Shown in pieces: positions 9,067 through 17,495 of a stretch of 64,000 bases of DNA. The stretch's first letter is position 1. Each line of letters opens with the position of its first letter. Origin of the DNA: Listeria booriae. GTDB lineage: Bacteria > Bacillota > Bacilli > Lactobacillales > Listeriaceae. A program made the translations under genes and the position numbers. Under the pieces are notes generated by a model. The model had not been told where the DNA came from and did not search any database. It saw nothing but the letters and a program-made list of their open reading frames with translations. The DNA lies in the NCBI RefSeq assembly GCF_000766865.1, contig NZ_JNFA01000025.1, forward strand, positions 186,001 to 250,000, written 5' to 3'.

Positions 9067-10839
9067 CTATTTTACGTCCGCCGTTTCAGCACGGTAACTG
9101 TTTAAGAATTGTAAAACTTTTTGTAGTTTCGCGTCGCCACCAGCAACTGGGCGCCAATCGAATTGGACAACTCGTCCGCCAGTTTCTGTGATTGCTTCGG
9201 CAAAACTTTTCAGTCCGACATTGATGACGCGTGGTTGTTTTGCGAGTAAATCTAGCATTGCGTCGGATGCGTTTAGCACTGGCGCTGTTGTTTCGCTGTC
9301 TACTTTTTGGATAGCTTTGTCGTTGTCTTCTACTTTATGACCGACTAATTCAAGCCCCGTTCTTACTGCTTCGTTGTTGCTATCTTTTACGATAACGCCT
9401 GCTGCTTCTAATGTTTGGCGTTGTTCGTTATAATCTTGTGGATCTTGCAATGTACCGCAAACTGTTCCGATAACTGCGATTTCACGTCCAGCTTCTTTCG
9501 CTTTTGCGATTACTTCTTTGATTGCCGGCGCCAATTGTCCCGCCATGTCTTCGTGCGAGCCATAACCAAGCACCACGTCTAGCAAAATAACAGCCGTTTC
9601 TGGGTCGTTTGCCGCGTCACGAATGAACGCAATTCGTTTTTCAGGGTCAATCATTGGGTGTGGCTTGCCTTGCGTATAAATATCGTCGCCTAAATCAATG
9701 ACTTCATGACCTTCTGTTTTCAAAATGTAGCCGTCTTGCTTGATAAGTCCTTCTTTTAGAGCAAGGGCATCCGCGATAAGCATTGCTGCCTCTGACGCCA
9801 ATGTTCCGCCTGAATAGTAGCCTTTTAGGTGTTTTTGTTCTGGCGTGAAGCTGATGTTTGGAACGTCAATTGCTGTTTCCGTTGCTGTTACTTCTTGACC
9901 TTTTGCCAGTTGAACCGCAATGCGCGCCGTTTCTTCTAATGTGTAGGCGTGATATAGATTTTCCTCATGGTACGTTGGTTTTTCGCCTAAGAAAATCGTT
10001 ACGGCTGGCTTGCTGATTGTACGTAATAATGCCAAAACTTTATCGCGAATCGCTTTTGCTGGTGGCTTGGAGATAACGACAATCACGTCTGTATCCGCTT
10101 GCTTGTCCAGCGCTGCAATCGCATCTAACATCGTAATTCCGCCGACTGTTTCAGATAAATCGCGTCCACCTGTTCCAATCGCGTTTGTAACACCACCGCC
10201 AAGACGATCAATAATCGTTGAAACTTCTTGAATTCCAGTTCCAGACGCGCCAACAATCCCGATGTTTCCTGGTTTCACAACGTTTGTAAATGCCATTGGT
10301 ACACCGTTCACGATTCCCGTTCCACAGTCAGGTCCCATTACAAGTAGTCCTTTTTCGTGTGCTTTTTGCTTCAAGCGTAGCTCTTCTTCAATCGGCACAT
10401 TATCGCTGAAAATAAAAGCGTGTAAGCCTTCATCTAGTGCGCGATCTGCTTCTGAGGCCGCGTATGTTCCAGGAATCGAAATAAGCGCCATGTTCGCGTC
10501 AGGATCTAATTTCATCGCTTTGTCCCACGTCCGCGCCGTTTCCGTTTCATTGCTGCTTTCCTTCGTCGCTTGGCTTGCTAAGAACGCATCCACTTCTGTC
10601 AAAATTTCATCCAAAATCGATGCGTCATCTGTGTCTACCACAATCGCCATATCGTTTGCCGATGCTTTTTCTAATTCTTCCGTACGAAGACCTGAGCTTC
10701 CGAAAATATCTTTATTCGCAGGTGTCCCCATCATGATAGAAACTCGATTCACGCCTGCAATCGTTGAAATTTTATTCGTAAGTAACATCAAAACTACCGA
10801 GTCTTGATATGCATTTTCTTTAATAATTGTGTGTAACAT
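9067..10839 (-). CDS. allF: AllF (FdrA-like), oxamate carbamoyltransferase subunit
   Basis: A 590-residue FdrA-family protein, built like a succinyl-CoA-synthetase fold without the ligase partner. Visible landmarks are the Rossmann-like GIVGASGTG near residue 195, GPDCGTGIVNG near 170, GTGGRDLSETVGG near 220 and the second-domain LDVVLGYGSHEDMAG. FdrA is the large subunit of the AllFGH oxamate carbamoyltransferase (oxalurate + phosphate to oxamate + carbamoyl phosphate). The start at 10839 has GGAGAGGTG upstream. It follows allD by 17 nt and precedes allG by 21 nt. The annotation depends on recognising the FdrA family and the strict gene order with allG and allH. Confidence 0.87.
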   Translation of the reverse strand: MLHTIIKENAYQDSVVLMLLTNKISTIAGVNRVSIMMGTPANKDIFGSSGLRTEELEKASANDMAIVVDTDDASILDEILTEVDAFLASQATKESSNETETARTWDKAMKLDPDANMALISIPGTYAASEADRALDEGLHAFIFSDNVPIEEELRLKQKAHEKGLLVMGPDCGTGIVNGVPMAFTNVVKPGNIGIVGASGTGIQEVSTIIDRLGGGVTNAIGTGGRDLSETVGGITMLDAIAALDKQADTDVIVVISKPPAKAIRDKVLALLRTISKPAVTIFLGEKPTYHEENLYHAYTLEETARIAVQLAKGQEVTATETAIDVPNISFTPEQKHLKGYYSGGTLASEAAMLIADALALKEGLIKQDGYILKTEGHEVIDLGDDIYTQGKPHPMIDPEKRIAFIRDAANDPETAVILLDVVLGYGSHEDMAGQLAPAIKEVIAKAKEAGREIAVIGTVCGTLQDPQDYNEQRQTLEAAGVIVKDSNNEAVRTGLELVGHKVEDNDKAIQKVDSETTAPVLNASDAMLDLLAKQPRVINVGLKSFAEAITETGGRVVQFDWRPVAGGDAKLQKVLQFLNSYRAETADVK

Positions 10840-10856
10840 TGCTTGCTCACCTCTCC

Positions 10857-11906
10857 TTATTCCGCAAATTTATTTTTACCATCATAATTGTCAAAATGAA
10901 TCGCATCCGAAATTAAGTATTCGTATATATCATCCACGATTTCAATTCCATTTTCTTCGTAAGCCTTCTCGCGCAAACGTCCACGTTCACCAGGATAATA
11001 TACACGATCAGAACCTGGCGCTGGTTTCACAGCCGTAACTTCATCTAAAAGCTCCGACATATTCGCCTTGAACGCCTCCATATCCGTAAAGAACGCTGGG
11101 TTAATCACGATATGCAGTTGCCCCAAATCGCGTCCCTTCGACAAGTCCGCGTACATCGAGCTTACATGTTTTCCAAATGGCAGTCCTAGCAAAATGCCAG
11201 ACAAAACGTCCACCATCATCATCAAGCCGTACCCTTTCGGTCCAGCAATCGGCAACAACGCGTTCACCTTCATCGGATCCGTCGTCGCCGCACCGTCCGC
11301 ATCCACAGCCCACGTCGGCGGAATCGCTTCCCCGCGTGATCTCGCATGCAACACTTTGCCCCATGCTTGCACTGTTGTCGCCATATCAAACGTCAACGTT
11401 CTACCGTCTGATGTCGGCGCTGCAAACGCAATCGGGTTCGTCCCAAAATAGTCTTCCGCTCCGCCAAATGGCACGACCATCGGATCAGATTGGCAAACAG
11501 AAAGCGCTACAAAATCACAATTCGCTGCCTGTTCCACAAAATAAGCTAGCGCGCCGCTATGCGACATGTTTTTCACGCCGACAACAGCAACACCGTTTTT
11601 CCCAGCAATCCGAATCGCTTCTTCCATTGCCCGTTTTGCCGCCACATGCCCAGAACCATTATCCCCATGAAAAATACCGCTCGTTGGTCCTGTCTGCTCA
11701 AAGCGAAACTCCGGTCGATTCGTAATTCCGCCTTTTGCAATGCGCTCCGAGTAATATTCCACGCGAACCGCTCCATGTGAGTGAATACCGCGCGCGTCAG
11801 CGAATGCCAACACATCTGCGACAATATCCGCATGTTCTTCCGTCAAGCCAGCCCGCTCAATTTTTGTTTGAATCAGTTGATGCAAATCTTCTTTTGAAAC
11901 TCGCAT
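10857..11906 (-). CDS. allD: Ureidoglycolate dehydrogenase paralogue 2
   Basis: A 349-residue NAD-dependent dehydrogenase of the malate/L-lactate (Ldh_2) family, to which AllD belongs. It oxidises ureidoglycolate to oxalurate. Family landmarks: ADARGIHSHGAVRV near residue 33 with the catalytic His, GHVAAKRAM, SVCQSDPMVVPFGG and GPKGYGLMMMVD. It is clearly a tandem paralogue of the next gene upstream: motifs are shared line by line, with a shorter N-terminus. AAGGAG precedes the ATG at 11906. The downstream gap to allF is only 17 nt. One copy may act on another 2-hydroxy acid such as malate; I cannot tell which. Confidence 0.85.
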   Translation of the reverse strand: MRVSKEDLHQLIQTKIERAGLTEEHADIVADVLAFADARGIHSHGAVRVEYYSERIAKGGITNRPEFRFEQTGPTSGIFHGDNGSGHVAAKRAMEEAIRIAGKNGVAVVGVKNMSHSGALAYFVEQAANCDFVALSVCQSDPMVVPFGGAEDYFGTNPIAFAAPTSDGRTLTFDMATTVQAWGKVLHARSRGEAIPPTWAVDADGAATTDPMKVNALLPIAGPKGYGLMMMVDVLSGILLGLPFGKHVSSMYADLSKGRDLGQLHIVINPAFFTDMEAFKANMSELLDEVTAVKPAPGSDRVYYPGERGRLREKAYEENGIEIVDDIYEYLISDAIHFDNYDGKNKFAE

Positions 11907-11933
11907 TCTGTTTGCTCCTTCCCGTTCTTATCT

Positions 11934-12992
11934 CTACTCTTGTTTTGCGAAAAGTCCGGCGTGGTCGTATTGATTGAAATGGACTGTATCGCTAATCAAG
12001 TAGTCATATACATCTTTCACAATCGGTATACCTGCGTCTGCATAGTCTGTTTCGACAAGCTCTGCTAATTCGCCTGGATAAAGCACTTTGTCGAATCCTG
12101 GCGCTGGTTTTGTCGCATGCAGTTCGTTCACCATTTGCGCGATATTTTCTTTAAATTCCTTCAAAGACGTGAAGAACGCCGGGTTAATCACGATATGCAA
12201 TTGGCCCAAGTTACGTCCTGTCGTCAAATCTGTGTACATCGATGACACCCGTTTACCAAATGGAAGCCCTAGCAAAATACCAGATAAAATGTCTACCATC
12301 ATCATCAAGCCGTACCCTTTTGGTCCAGCAACTGGCAACAACGCATTCACCTGATCAGGGTCCGTCGTCGGTTCCCCGTTCGCGTCCACTGCCCATGTTG
12401 GCGGAATTTCCACACCTTTCGAGCGCGCATCTAAAATTTTACCCCACGCTTGAACCGTCGTCGCCATATCAAAAATAACAGGCTCACCGTCCGCACGCGG
12501 CGCTGCAAACGCAATTGGGTTCGTTCCAAAATAAGGCTCAGCCCCACCAAACGGCACAACCATCGGATCAGACTGACAAACCGAAATCGCAACCATGTCT
12601 TGGTCTGCCGCTTGTTTTACAAAATAAGCTAGCGCCCCGCTATGTCCCATTTCATGCACGCCGACAATCCCGACACCCGTTTCCTGCGCTAACTGAATCG
12701 CTTCGTCCATCGCCTTGCGTGCCGCGACATGCCCAACACCGTTATCAGCTTCAAAAACGCCAGAACTTGGTCCCGTCTTATTAAATGCAAACTTCGGATC
12801 AAGCGTCGTGCCACCTTTTGCGATACGTTCTGCATAATAATCTACGCGAACCGCTCCATGTGAGTGAATTCCGCGCGCGTCAGCGAACGCTAATGAATCC
12901 GCTACGCCATCCGCATGTTCTTCTGAAAGTCCTGCTGCTTCTAGTTTCTTTTGAATTAAATCGTGTAAATCATGTTTTCTTACTCGAATCAT
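11934..12992 (-). CDS. allD: Ureidoglycolate dehydrogenase paralogue 1
   Basis: A 352-residue Ldh_2-family dehydrogenase, the closer neighbour of allE. It carries the same motif set as its tandem copy (ADARGIHSHGAVRVDYY, GHVAARKAM, SVCQSDPMVVPFGG, GPKGYGLMMMVDILSG). Its expected role is oxidation of (S)-ureidoglycolate to oxalurate with NAD. I start it at the ATG at 12992 (MIRVRKHDLHDL) because this aligns with the start of the paralogue; a GTG at 13007 would add five residues and has GGGA at a usable distance. It lies between allE and the second allD copy with short gaps, in one operon. Confidence 0.87.
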   Translation of the reverse strand: MIRVRKHDLHDLIQKKLEAAGLSEEHADGVADSLAFADARGIHSHGAVRVDYYAERIAKGGTTLDPKFAFNKTGPSSGVFEADNGVGHVAARKAMDEAIQLAQETGVGIVGVHEMGHSGALAYFVKQAADQDMVAISVCQSDPMVVPFGGAEPYFGTNPIAFAAPRADGEPVIFDMATTVQAWGKILDARSKGVEIPPTWAVDANGEPTTDPDQVNALLPVAGPKGYGLMMMVDILSGILLGLPFGKRVSSMYTDLTTGRNLGQLHIVINPAFFTSLKEFKENIAQMVNELHATKPAPGFDKVLYPGELAELVETDYADAGIPIVKDVYDYLISDTVHFNQYDHAGLFAKQE

Positions 12993-13024
12993 TTGTGGCT
13001 CTTTCACACCAATTCCCTACTTTC

Positions 13025-13813
13025 TTATAATTGTGGATCGCGATTACAGTCTTTAGAATACAAGTAACTAAACGCTTCGCCACGTCCGACGGCATACGTT
13101 GCTTGTGGCACATACGCACCCATGAATAAATAATCTCCTTTTTTCACTGGCACCCATTCGTTGTCCAGATTGTAGACGCCTTCGCCTGATAACATATACG
13201 CACCGTGTTCCTGATAATGCGTTTCAATATAACCGTGACAAGCACCTGGCTCGAAACTTAAAATATGGAAGTTCATATCAAAACCTAAATCTGCTGGCAA
13301 TAAGTTTTGCAAAATAACGTCTTTCATGCCTTCGTAAGCGATTTTTTCAAGGTTCGCCACGTTATTTACAACGACATGTGTTTCGTAACCTGCCACCGCT
13401 TCGTATTTCTTCTTGTAAAGGAATGCTTCGCTGTTTGCACCACCATTACTATTCGCAAATTTCAAAATAACGCCTGCTGGGCAATAAATATAGCCGCCTG
13501 CTTCTAGCGTATGTTCTGCGTCGTCCGCCCAAACTGTGATTTTACCTTCTAAGCAATAGAAAAATGTCTCAATGCCTTCGCCGCCAAATCCTGCTTTGTT
13601 TTGGCCACCATCAAGCAATGTAATAATATAATCAACGAATGTTGCGCCGAGTTTCGGTGTTGCTAAAATCGATAATTCGCAGTTCTCAAAACCAGGAATC
13701 GAATTGTTAACTAAACCGTCTGGCGGGATAATCGCATAATTTGCACGCTTAATCACAGAACGTGATGCCAAAATATCATTCACATAACCCGTATTTTTAT
13801 TTCTGTAACCCAT
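13025..13813 (-). CDS. allE: (S)-ureidoglycine aminohydrolase
   Basis: A 262-residue bicupin protein, the length of E. coli AllE (YlbA). It hydrolyses (S)-ureidoglycine to (S)-ureidoglycolate and ammonia, using a Mn-binding cupin. The start MGYRNKNTGY and the stretches SRSVIKRANYAIIPPDG and NFHILSFEPGACHGYIETHYQEHG are characteristic. The second cupin carries the metal-ligand pattern E..H.QEHG with a later Y..D.EW.PVKKGD. GAGG precedes the ATG at 13813. It follows the transporter gene by 73 nt and is transcribed with the rest of the ureide operon. Confidence 0.93.
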   Translation of the reverse strand: MGYRNKNTGYVNDILASRSVIKRANYAIIPPDGLVNNSIPGFENCELSILATPKLGATFVDYIITLLDGGQNKAGFGGEGIETFFYCLEGKITVWADDAEHTLEAGGYIYCPAGVILKFANSNGGANSEAFLYKKKYEAVAGYETHVVVNNVANLEKIAYEGMKDVILQNLLPADLGFDMNFHILSFEPGACHGYIETHYQEHGAYMLSGEGVYNLDNEWVPVKKGDYLFMGAYVPQATYAVGRGEAFSYLYSKDCNRDPQL

Positions 13814-13886
13814 CTTAAAAACCTCGCTTTTCTCTTAATAAATATAGTCGGAACCAGCGTTATCAGACACTGATTCCGTTATTTTT

Positions 13887-15125
13887 TTACGCTATTTTTT
13901 TGCTTCTAATATTAGCAATTAGGAAAACAACGGCTCCGATGACTAGGATGATTGCTGAAATATAGAAGCCCATTACTTTCGAACCTGTGGAGTCGGAAAT
14001 AACACCTGTTAGGAATGGTGCGATGACCGATGAACTCATACCGAAGAAGTTAAATACCCCGAAGGAAGTACCGTATCCTTTTTTCGGCGCGCTGTCTGCT
14101 ACGTAGGAAATCAAGATTGGTTCTACGGCTAATTTACCTAGCAATCCGTAAAGAATCAGGCCGACAAGTAGAATACCTGATGTTGGCGCTAGTACAGTTA
14201 GCATCAACATTAACGCTGCGGCAACTGTTAGACCAATGATAAAGCGAACTTTTTTCGTGCGGAATTTATCAGACATCCGGCTGAAGAATAGTGCTCCTGG
14301 AATCGCCGAGAAGGCAACTAAGGCAGAAGAAAATCCGATTGCAACGCCTTGGAAACCACGTTCTTGTTGTAGGAAAGATGGCAACCACGTCACCACCATG
14401 TAGTAACCGTAACACGTTGCGAAATAAAGAATATACGACGCGATCATGCGACCTGTAAACAAGTTTTTGATTGGTGCTTTTTCTTTTGGTGCGGCTTTTT
14501 CTTTAACAACCGCTGTGCGATCTACTTTTGGCGAGCTTTTAATAACACTTGCAAAAACAAAGATCATTACAACGATCAATCCTGCGATAATGAAAAGCAT
14601 GATTTGCCAGTTCATTCCCACCGATTTCACGAGAAGGCTGGAGGCAATTAACCCAATCCCCATACCAAGCGCGGAACCACTATTGATGATTGCAGTGGAA
14701 AGACCACGTTTTTCTGGTGGGATATTTTCAGAGGAAAGAGAGTATGCTGAACCGTAGTAAGAACCACAGCCTAGACCTGCTAGCAAGCTTCCTAAATAAA
14801 TCATTGGCAAGTTTTGCGCTGTTCCGATAATAATTGCAGCAATCGCGAACAGAGAGAAACCTGGAATTAGTACGACTTTTTTACCGAACTTATCAACTAA
14901 AATACCTGCTGGAATCTGCATTCCGGTATAAGCAAAGAAGTAGAAACTGGCGATTAGCCCCATCTCCGCATCTGAATGCTGTCCAATTGTTTGTTGCATT
15001 TCTGGGAAAATCGGCGTTAAAACACTACGATAAATCCAGATGACAACCCAACCTAAACATAAAATAATGATGATTTGCTGCCAATACTGGAGCCCCTTTT
15101 TCATTGTTGCTGTTTCGTTTTCCAT
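13887..15125 (-). CDS. MFS transporter, probable ureide/allantoate carrier
   Basis: A 412-residue major-facilitator protein with 12 predicted membrane segments. The motif-A-like loop reads GILVDKFGKKVVLIPG after helix 2, and a cytosolic charged loop lies at mid-protein (about residues 195-220). GGGAG 8 nt upstream selects the ATG at 15125; the upstream GTG falls in that site. It sits between allC and allE (12 nt and 73 nt gaps) in a cluster that has no other permease, so uptake of allantoate or a related ureide is a reasonable inference. The sequence itself does not show the substrate; it is not the NCS1/PucI-type allantoin permease. Confidence 0.8.
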   Translation of the reverse strand: MENETATMKKGLQYWQQIIIILCLGWVVIWIYRSVLTPIFPEMQQTIGQHSDAEMGLIASFYFFAYTGMQIPAGILVDKFGKKVVLIPGFSLFAIAAIIIGTAQNLPMIYLGSLLAGLGCGSYYGSAYSLSSENIPPEKRGLSTAIINSGSALGMGIGLIASSLLVKSVGMNWQIMLFIIAGLIVVMIFVFASVIKSSPKVDRTAVVKEKAAPKEKAPIKNLFTGRMIASYILYFATCYGYYMVVTWLPSFLQQERGFQGVAIGFSSALVAFSAIPGALFFSRMSDKFRTKKVRFIIGLTVAAALMLMLTVLAPTSGILLVGLILYGLLGKLAVEPILISYVADSAPKKGYGTSFGVFNFFGMSSSVIAPFLTGVISDSTGSKVMGFYISAIILVIGAVVFLIANIRSKKIA

Positions 15126-15137
15126 TTTGTCCACTCC

Positions 15138-16367
15138 CTATTTATACGCTAACTCATATAGCGCTTCAGTTAATGCTTTGACACCTTCTACTAAGTCTTC
15201 TGTTTTTGTATCTTCTGCTGGATTGTGGCTAATACCGCCGATACTTGGCACGAAGAACATCGCCGTTGGAACGCGTGGTGCAAAAATTTGTGAATCATGA
15301 CCTGCGCCACTGTGCATGACGCGGTAGTTCAATCCTTCTTTTTCACAAACGCTTTCCAATACGGAAACAACGTGTGGATCCATCGGAACTGGGTTTTCGT
15401 CCATCCATAAATCAATCGAAATATCGATACCCATTTCTGCGCAAATGTCTTTCATGTCTTGTTCCACTTCTTTTGTAAAGCTATGCAAAACTTCTTTGTC
15501 AGTGTGGCGGCAGTCCATTGTGAACAATGTTTCGCCTGGTACGACATTGACTGTATTTGGTTTTGGCTCCACTTTTCCGAATGTGAGTACGAGTGGATCG
15601 CCTAATTTCTTCGCTTTGTCGATGGATTGCGTCACGATTTTGCTGAATGCGTAAACCGTGTCTTTGCGGTAGCCCATCGGTGTTGTTCCTGCGTGATTGG
15701 ATTCGCCGTTTAGCACGATTGTGTAGCGACGTTGGCCAGCGATGCTGTTTACAACACCTACTGCTTTGCCTTCGTTTTCCAATACGTTTCCTTGTTCGAT
15801 ATGAATTTCGACAAACGCTTTAATATCATCGCGTAACGGTTTTGTTTCATCGCGGAAATCAAATCCTGCGCCGCGCATAGCATCCGTGAATTTCACACCT
15901 TCAAAATCAGCCACATCTGTCATTTCGTCTTTGTTTGCTAGCCCAAAGAAGTTCTTGCTTCCCCAGAAAACATACGGGAAACGGCTACCTTCTTCTTCTG
16001 CCATCGAAATAACTTCTAGATTGCGAAGTGGTTGTCCGTGTTTTTCTTTCAAATATTTAATCGCCAAGTATGCTGCTAAAACCCCGAATTGACCGTCTAA
16101 TTTTCCGCCGTTGACAACAGTATCAATGTGCGAACCAGACATAATTGTTTCGTCTTTATATGTAGAGCCTTCTACACGCCCAAACAAGTTGCCGATGTCG
16201 TCGAAATACGTTGTAAAGCCAGCCTCGTCCATTTTTTGCTTCACGCCGTTTTGCGCTTCTACCCACGAATCCGAGTAAAGCAAACGCGTTGTTCCCCCAG
16301 TTGGATCAGCGCCGATACTAGAAAGCCATGTTACGTTTTCTGCTACATCTTGATATATTTTGTCCAT
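15138..16367 (-). CDS. allC: Allantoate amidohydrolase
   Basis: A 409-residue M20-family metal-dependent amidohydrolase, as long as E. coli AllC. It opens the cluster by converting allantoate to (S)-ureidoglycine, CO2 and ammonia. Metal-site motifs are in place: GSHIDTVVNGGKLDGQFG near residue 78 and MAEEEGSRFP near 122, with HIEQG at about 190 and a late HSGAGHDSQIFA. The ATG at 16367 has AAGGAAGGGTGG upstream. It is first in an eight-gene minus-strand operon. Related N-carbamoyl-L-amino-acid hydrolases share this fold, but the neighbourhood with allE, allD and allFGH makes AllC the best reading. No allantoinase (allB) lies nearby. Confidence 0.9.
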   Translation of the reverse strand: MDKIYQDVAENVTWLSSIGADPTGGTTRLLYSDSWVEAQNGVKQKMDEAGFTTYFDDIGNLFGRVEGSTYKDETIMSGSHIDTVVNGGKLDGQFGVLAAYLAIKYLKEKHGQPLRNLEVISMAEEEGSRFPYVFWGSKNFFGLANKDEMTDVADFEGVKFTDAMRGAGFDFRDETKPLRDDIKAFVEIHIEQGNVLENEGKAVGVVNSIAGQRRYTIVLNGESNHAGTTPMGYRKDTVYAFSKIVTQSIDKAKKLGDPLVLTFGKVEPKPNTVNVVPGETLFTMDCRHTDKEVLHSFTKEVEQDMKDICAEMGIDISIDLWMDENPVPMDPHVVSVLESVCEKEGLNYRVMHSGAGHDSQIFAPRVPTAMFFVPSIGGISHNPAEDTKTEDLVEGVKALTEALYELAYK

Positions 16368-16422
16368 TGTTAAAAGTCCACCCTTCCTTGCGATTTTATT
16401 TCATTTTTATCTACTACCAAAG

Positions 16423-16436
16423 TGTAAGCGTTTTAC
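16423..16436. promoter_or_regulatory. cre-like site (CcpA) upstream of allC
   Basis: TGTAAGCGTTTTAC agrees with the catabolite-responsive-element consensus TGWAANCGNTNWCA at 12 of 14 positions. It lies 56 nt before the allC start. It suggests carbon catabolite repression of the ureide operon; binding is inferred. Confidence 0.5.
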
Positions 16437-16453
16437 GTTTTGATTGCATCGTT

Positions 16454-16467
16454 TAAAAGCGATAAAA
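16454..16467. promoter_or_regulatory. Second cre-like site
   Basis: TAAAAGCGATAAAA matches the same consensus at 12 of 14 positions, 17 nt beyond the first site. It is weaker because the conserved second G is absent. Confidence 0.3.
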
Positions 16468-16511
16468 GACCAACAGGTGATTTGTTCATTATGACCAATC
16501 GGACCCTTAAA

Positions 16512-16530
16512 ATTGTTAACAATGATTATA
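16512..16530 (-). promoter_or_regulatory. Candidate -10 and 12-bp palindrome for the ureide operon
   Basis: On the minus strand TATAAT (16525-16530) is followed directly by the perfect palindrome ATTGTTAACAAT (16512-16523), where transcription would start. No good -35 is visible. An operator role is a guess; no ureide regulator gene is in the window. Confidence 0.35.
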
Positions 16531-16643
16531 CAGCTTGTATTTAGTATAGCATTGCGGCTTTGTTTTGTTCGTAATCGCCAACCAGTTGAGATTTCAGCAA
16601 ACCTATGTTACGCTTTTCCCATCTGAAAAAGGAGTGGATTCCA

Positions 16644-17495
16644 TTGCAAACAGTCATTTTTGCGAAAAAAAATAACGTCGAACTAAAAGGCGATTTCTAC
16701 AAAAGCCCGCGTTCTGACGCAACAAAAACAATTATTTATTTTCATGGTGGTGGTCTGATTTGGGGACTGCGAAATGATTTACCGGAAGCGTATCGAAATC
16801 TGTTTTTAGAGGCGGGTTATCACTTTTTTGCGGTCGATTATCGGTTGGCGCCGGAAACGAAATTGCCGGGTATTTATGAAGATGCGCAAGATGCGATTCT
16901 ATGGTTTGAAGCGAATGCACGCGCGGAGTTTGGGGTTTCGAATGCCTTTGTGCTTTTTGGACGTTCTGCTGGTGCTTATTTGGCGCTTCAACTGGCGGCT
17001 GATGCGACGTTACCAAATGCGGACGCAGTGTTATCGTTCTACGGCTATCCGTCGATTCGCGCGGACTGGTACCAAACACCGAGCGCCCATTATGCAAAAC
17101 TACCAACGATTCCCGCTGATTTGAAGGATGCGCTGGTAGGTCAGGAAGAATTGACAGAAGGCTTCATTGAAAAACGGTATGCCCTCTACATTTATTGTCG
17201 CCAAACTGGGAAATGGCTGGATGAAGTATTTGGTTCTGCCGATGCGGCTGATTTAGATGCGTTTTGCCTGGAAGAAATGCGTGATTTCAGCTTTTTGCCG
17301 CCCGTGTTTATAGCGCATAGCACGACCGATCAAGACGTGCCATACAGCGAAGCCGAGAAACTCGCAAAAACAACATTTGAAAACGAACTTTACACCGTGC
17401 GCGATTTAGAACACGATTTTGATAAAAATACAGATGCTGGTTTGCCCGCCTACAAACAAGCTTTGGCATTTTTAGATCAGTTTAATCAAGAATAA
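16644..17495 (+). CDS. Alpha/beta hydrolase (esterase-like)
   Basis: A 283-residue cytosolic alpha/beta hydrolase resembling the hormone-sensitive-lipase/acetyl-esterase group. The oxyanion-hole region is YFHGGGLIWG and the nucleophile elbow is FGRSAGAY (Ser). STTDQDVPY supplies the acid region and a late LEHDFDK the His. I choose TTG at 16644 because AAAGGAG lies 9 nt before it; the frame stays open further upstream but has no ribosome site there. The gene overlaps the convergent HAD gene by 14 nt at its 3' end. It is divergent from allC but has no sequence link to ureide breakdown. The physiological ester is unknown. Confidence 0.8.
   Translation: MQTVIFAKKNNVELKGDFYKSPRSDATKTIIYFHGGGLIWGLRNDLPEAYRNLFLEAGYHFFAVDYRLAPETKLPGIYEDAQDAILWFEANARAEFGVSNAFVLFGRSAGAYLALQLAADATLPNADAVLSFYGYPSIRADWYQTPSAHYAKLPTIPADLKDALVGQEELTEGFIEKRYALYIYCRQTGKWLDEVFGSADAADLDAFCLEEMRDFSFLPPVFIAHSTTDQDVPYSEAEKLAKTTFENELYTVRDLEHDFDKNTDAGLPAYKQALAFLDQFNQE

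Noticed and set aside
10262-10807. 181-codon plus-strand frame opposite allF
   Set aside because: It is the antisense shadow of allF; no ribosome site and a low-complexity Ser/Ala composition.
11177-11725. 182-codon plus-strand frame opposite allD
   Set aside because: It overlaps a well-supported dehydrogenase and reads as Ser/Pro/Gln-rich noise.
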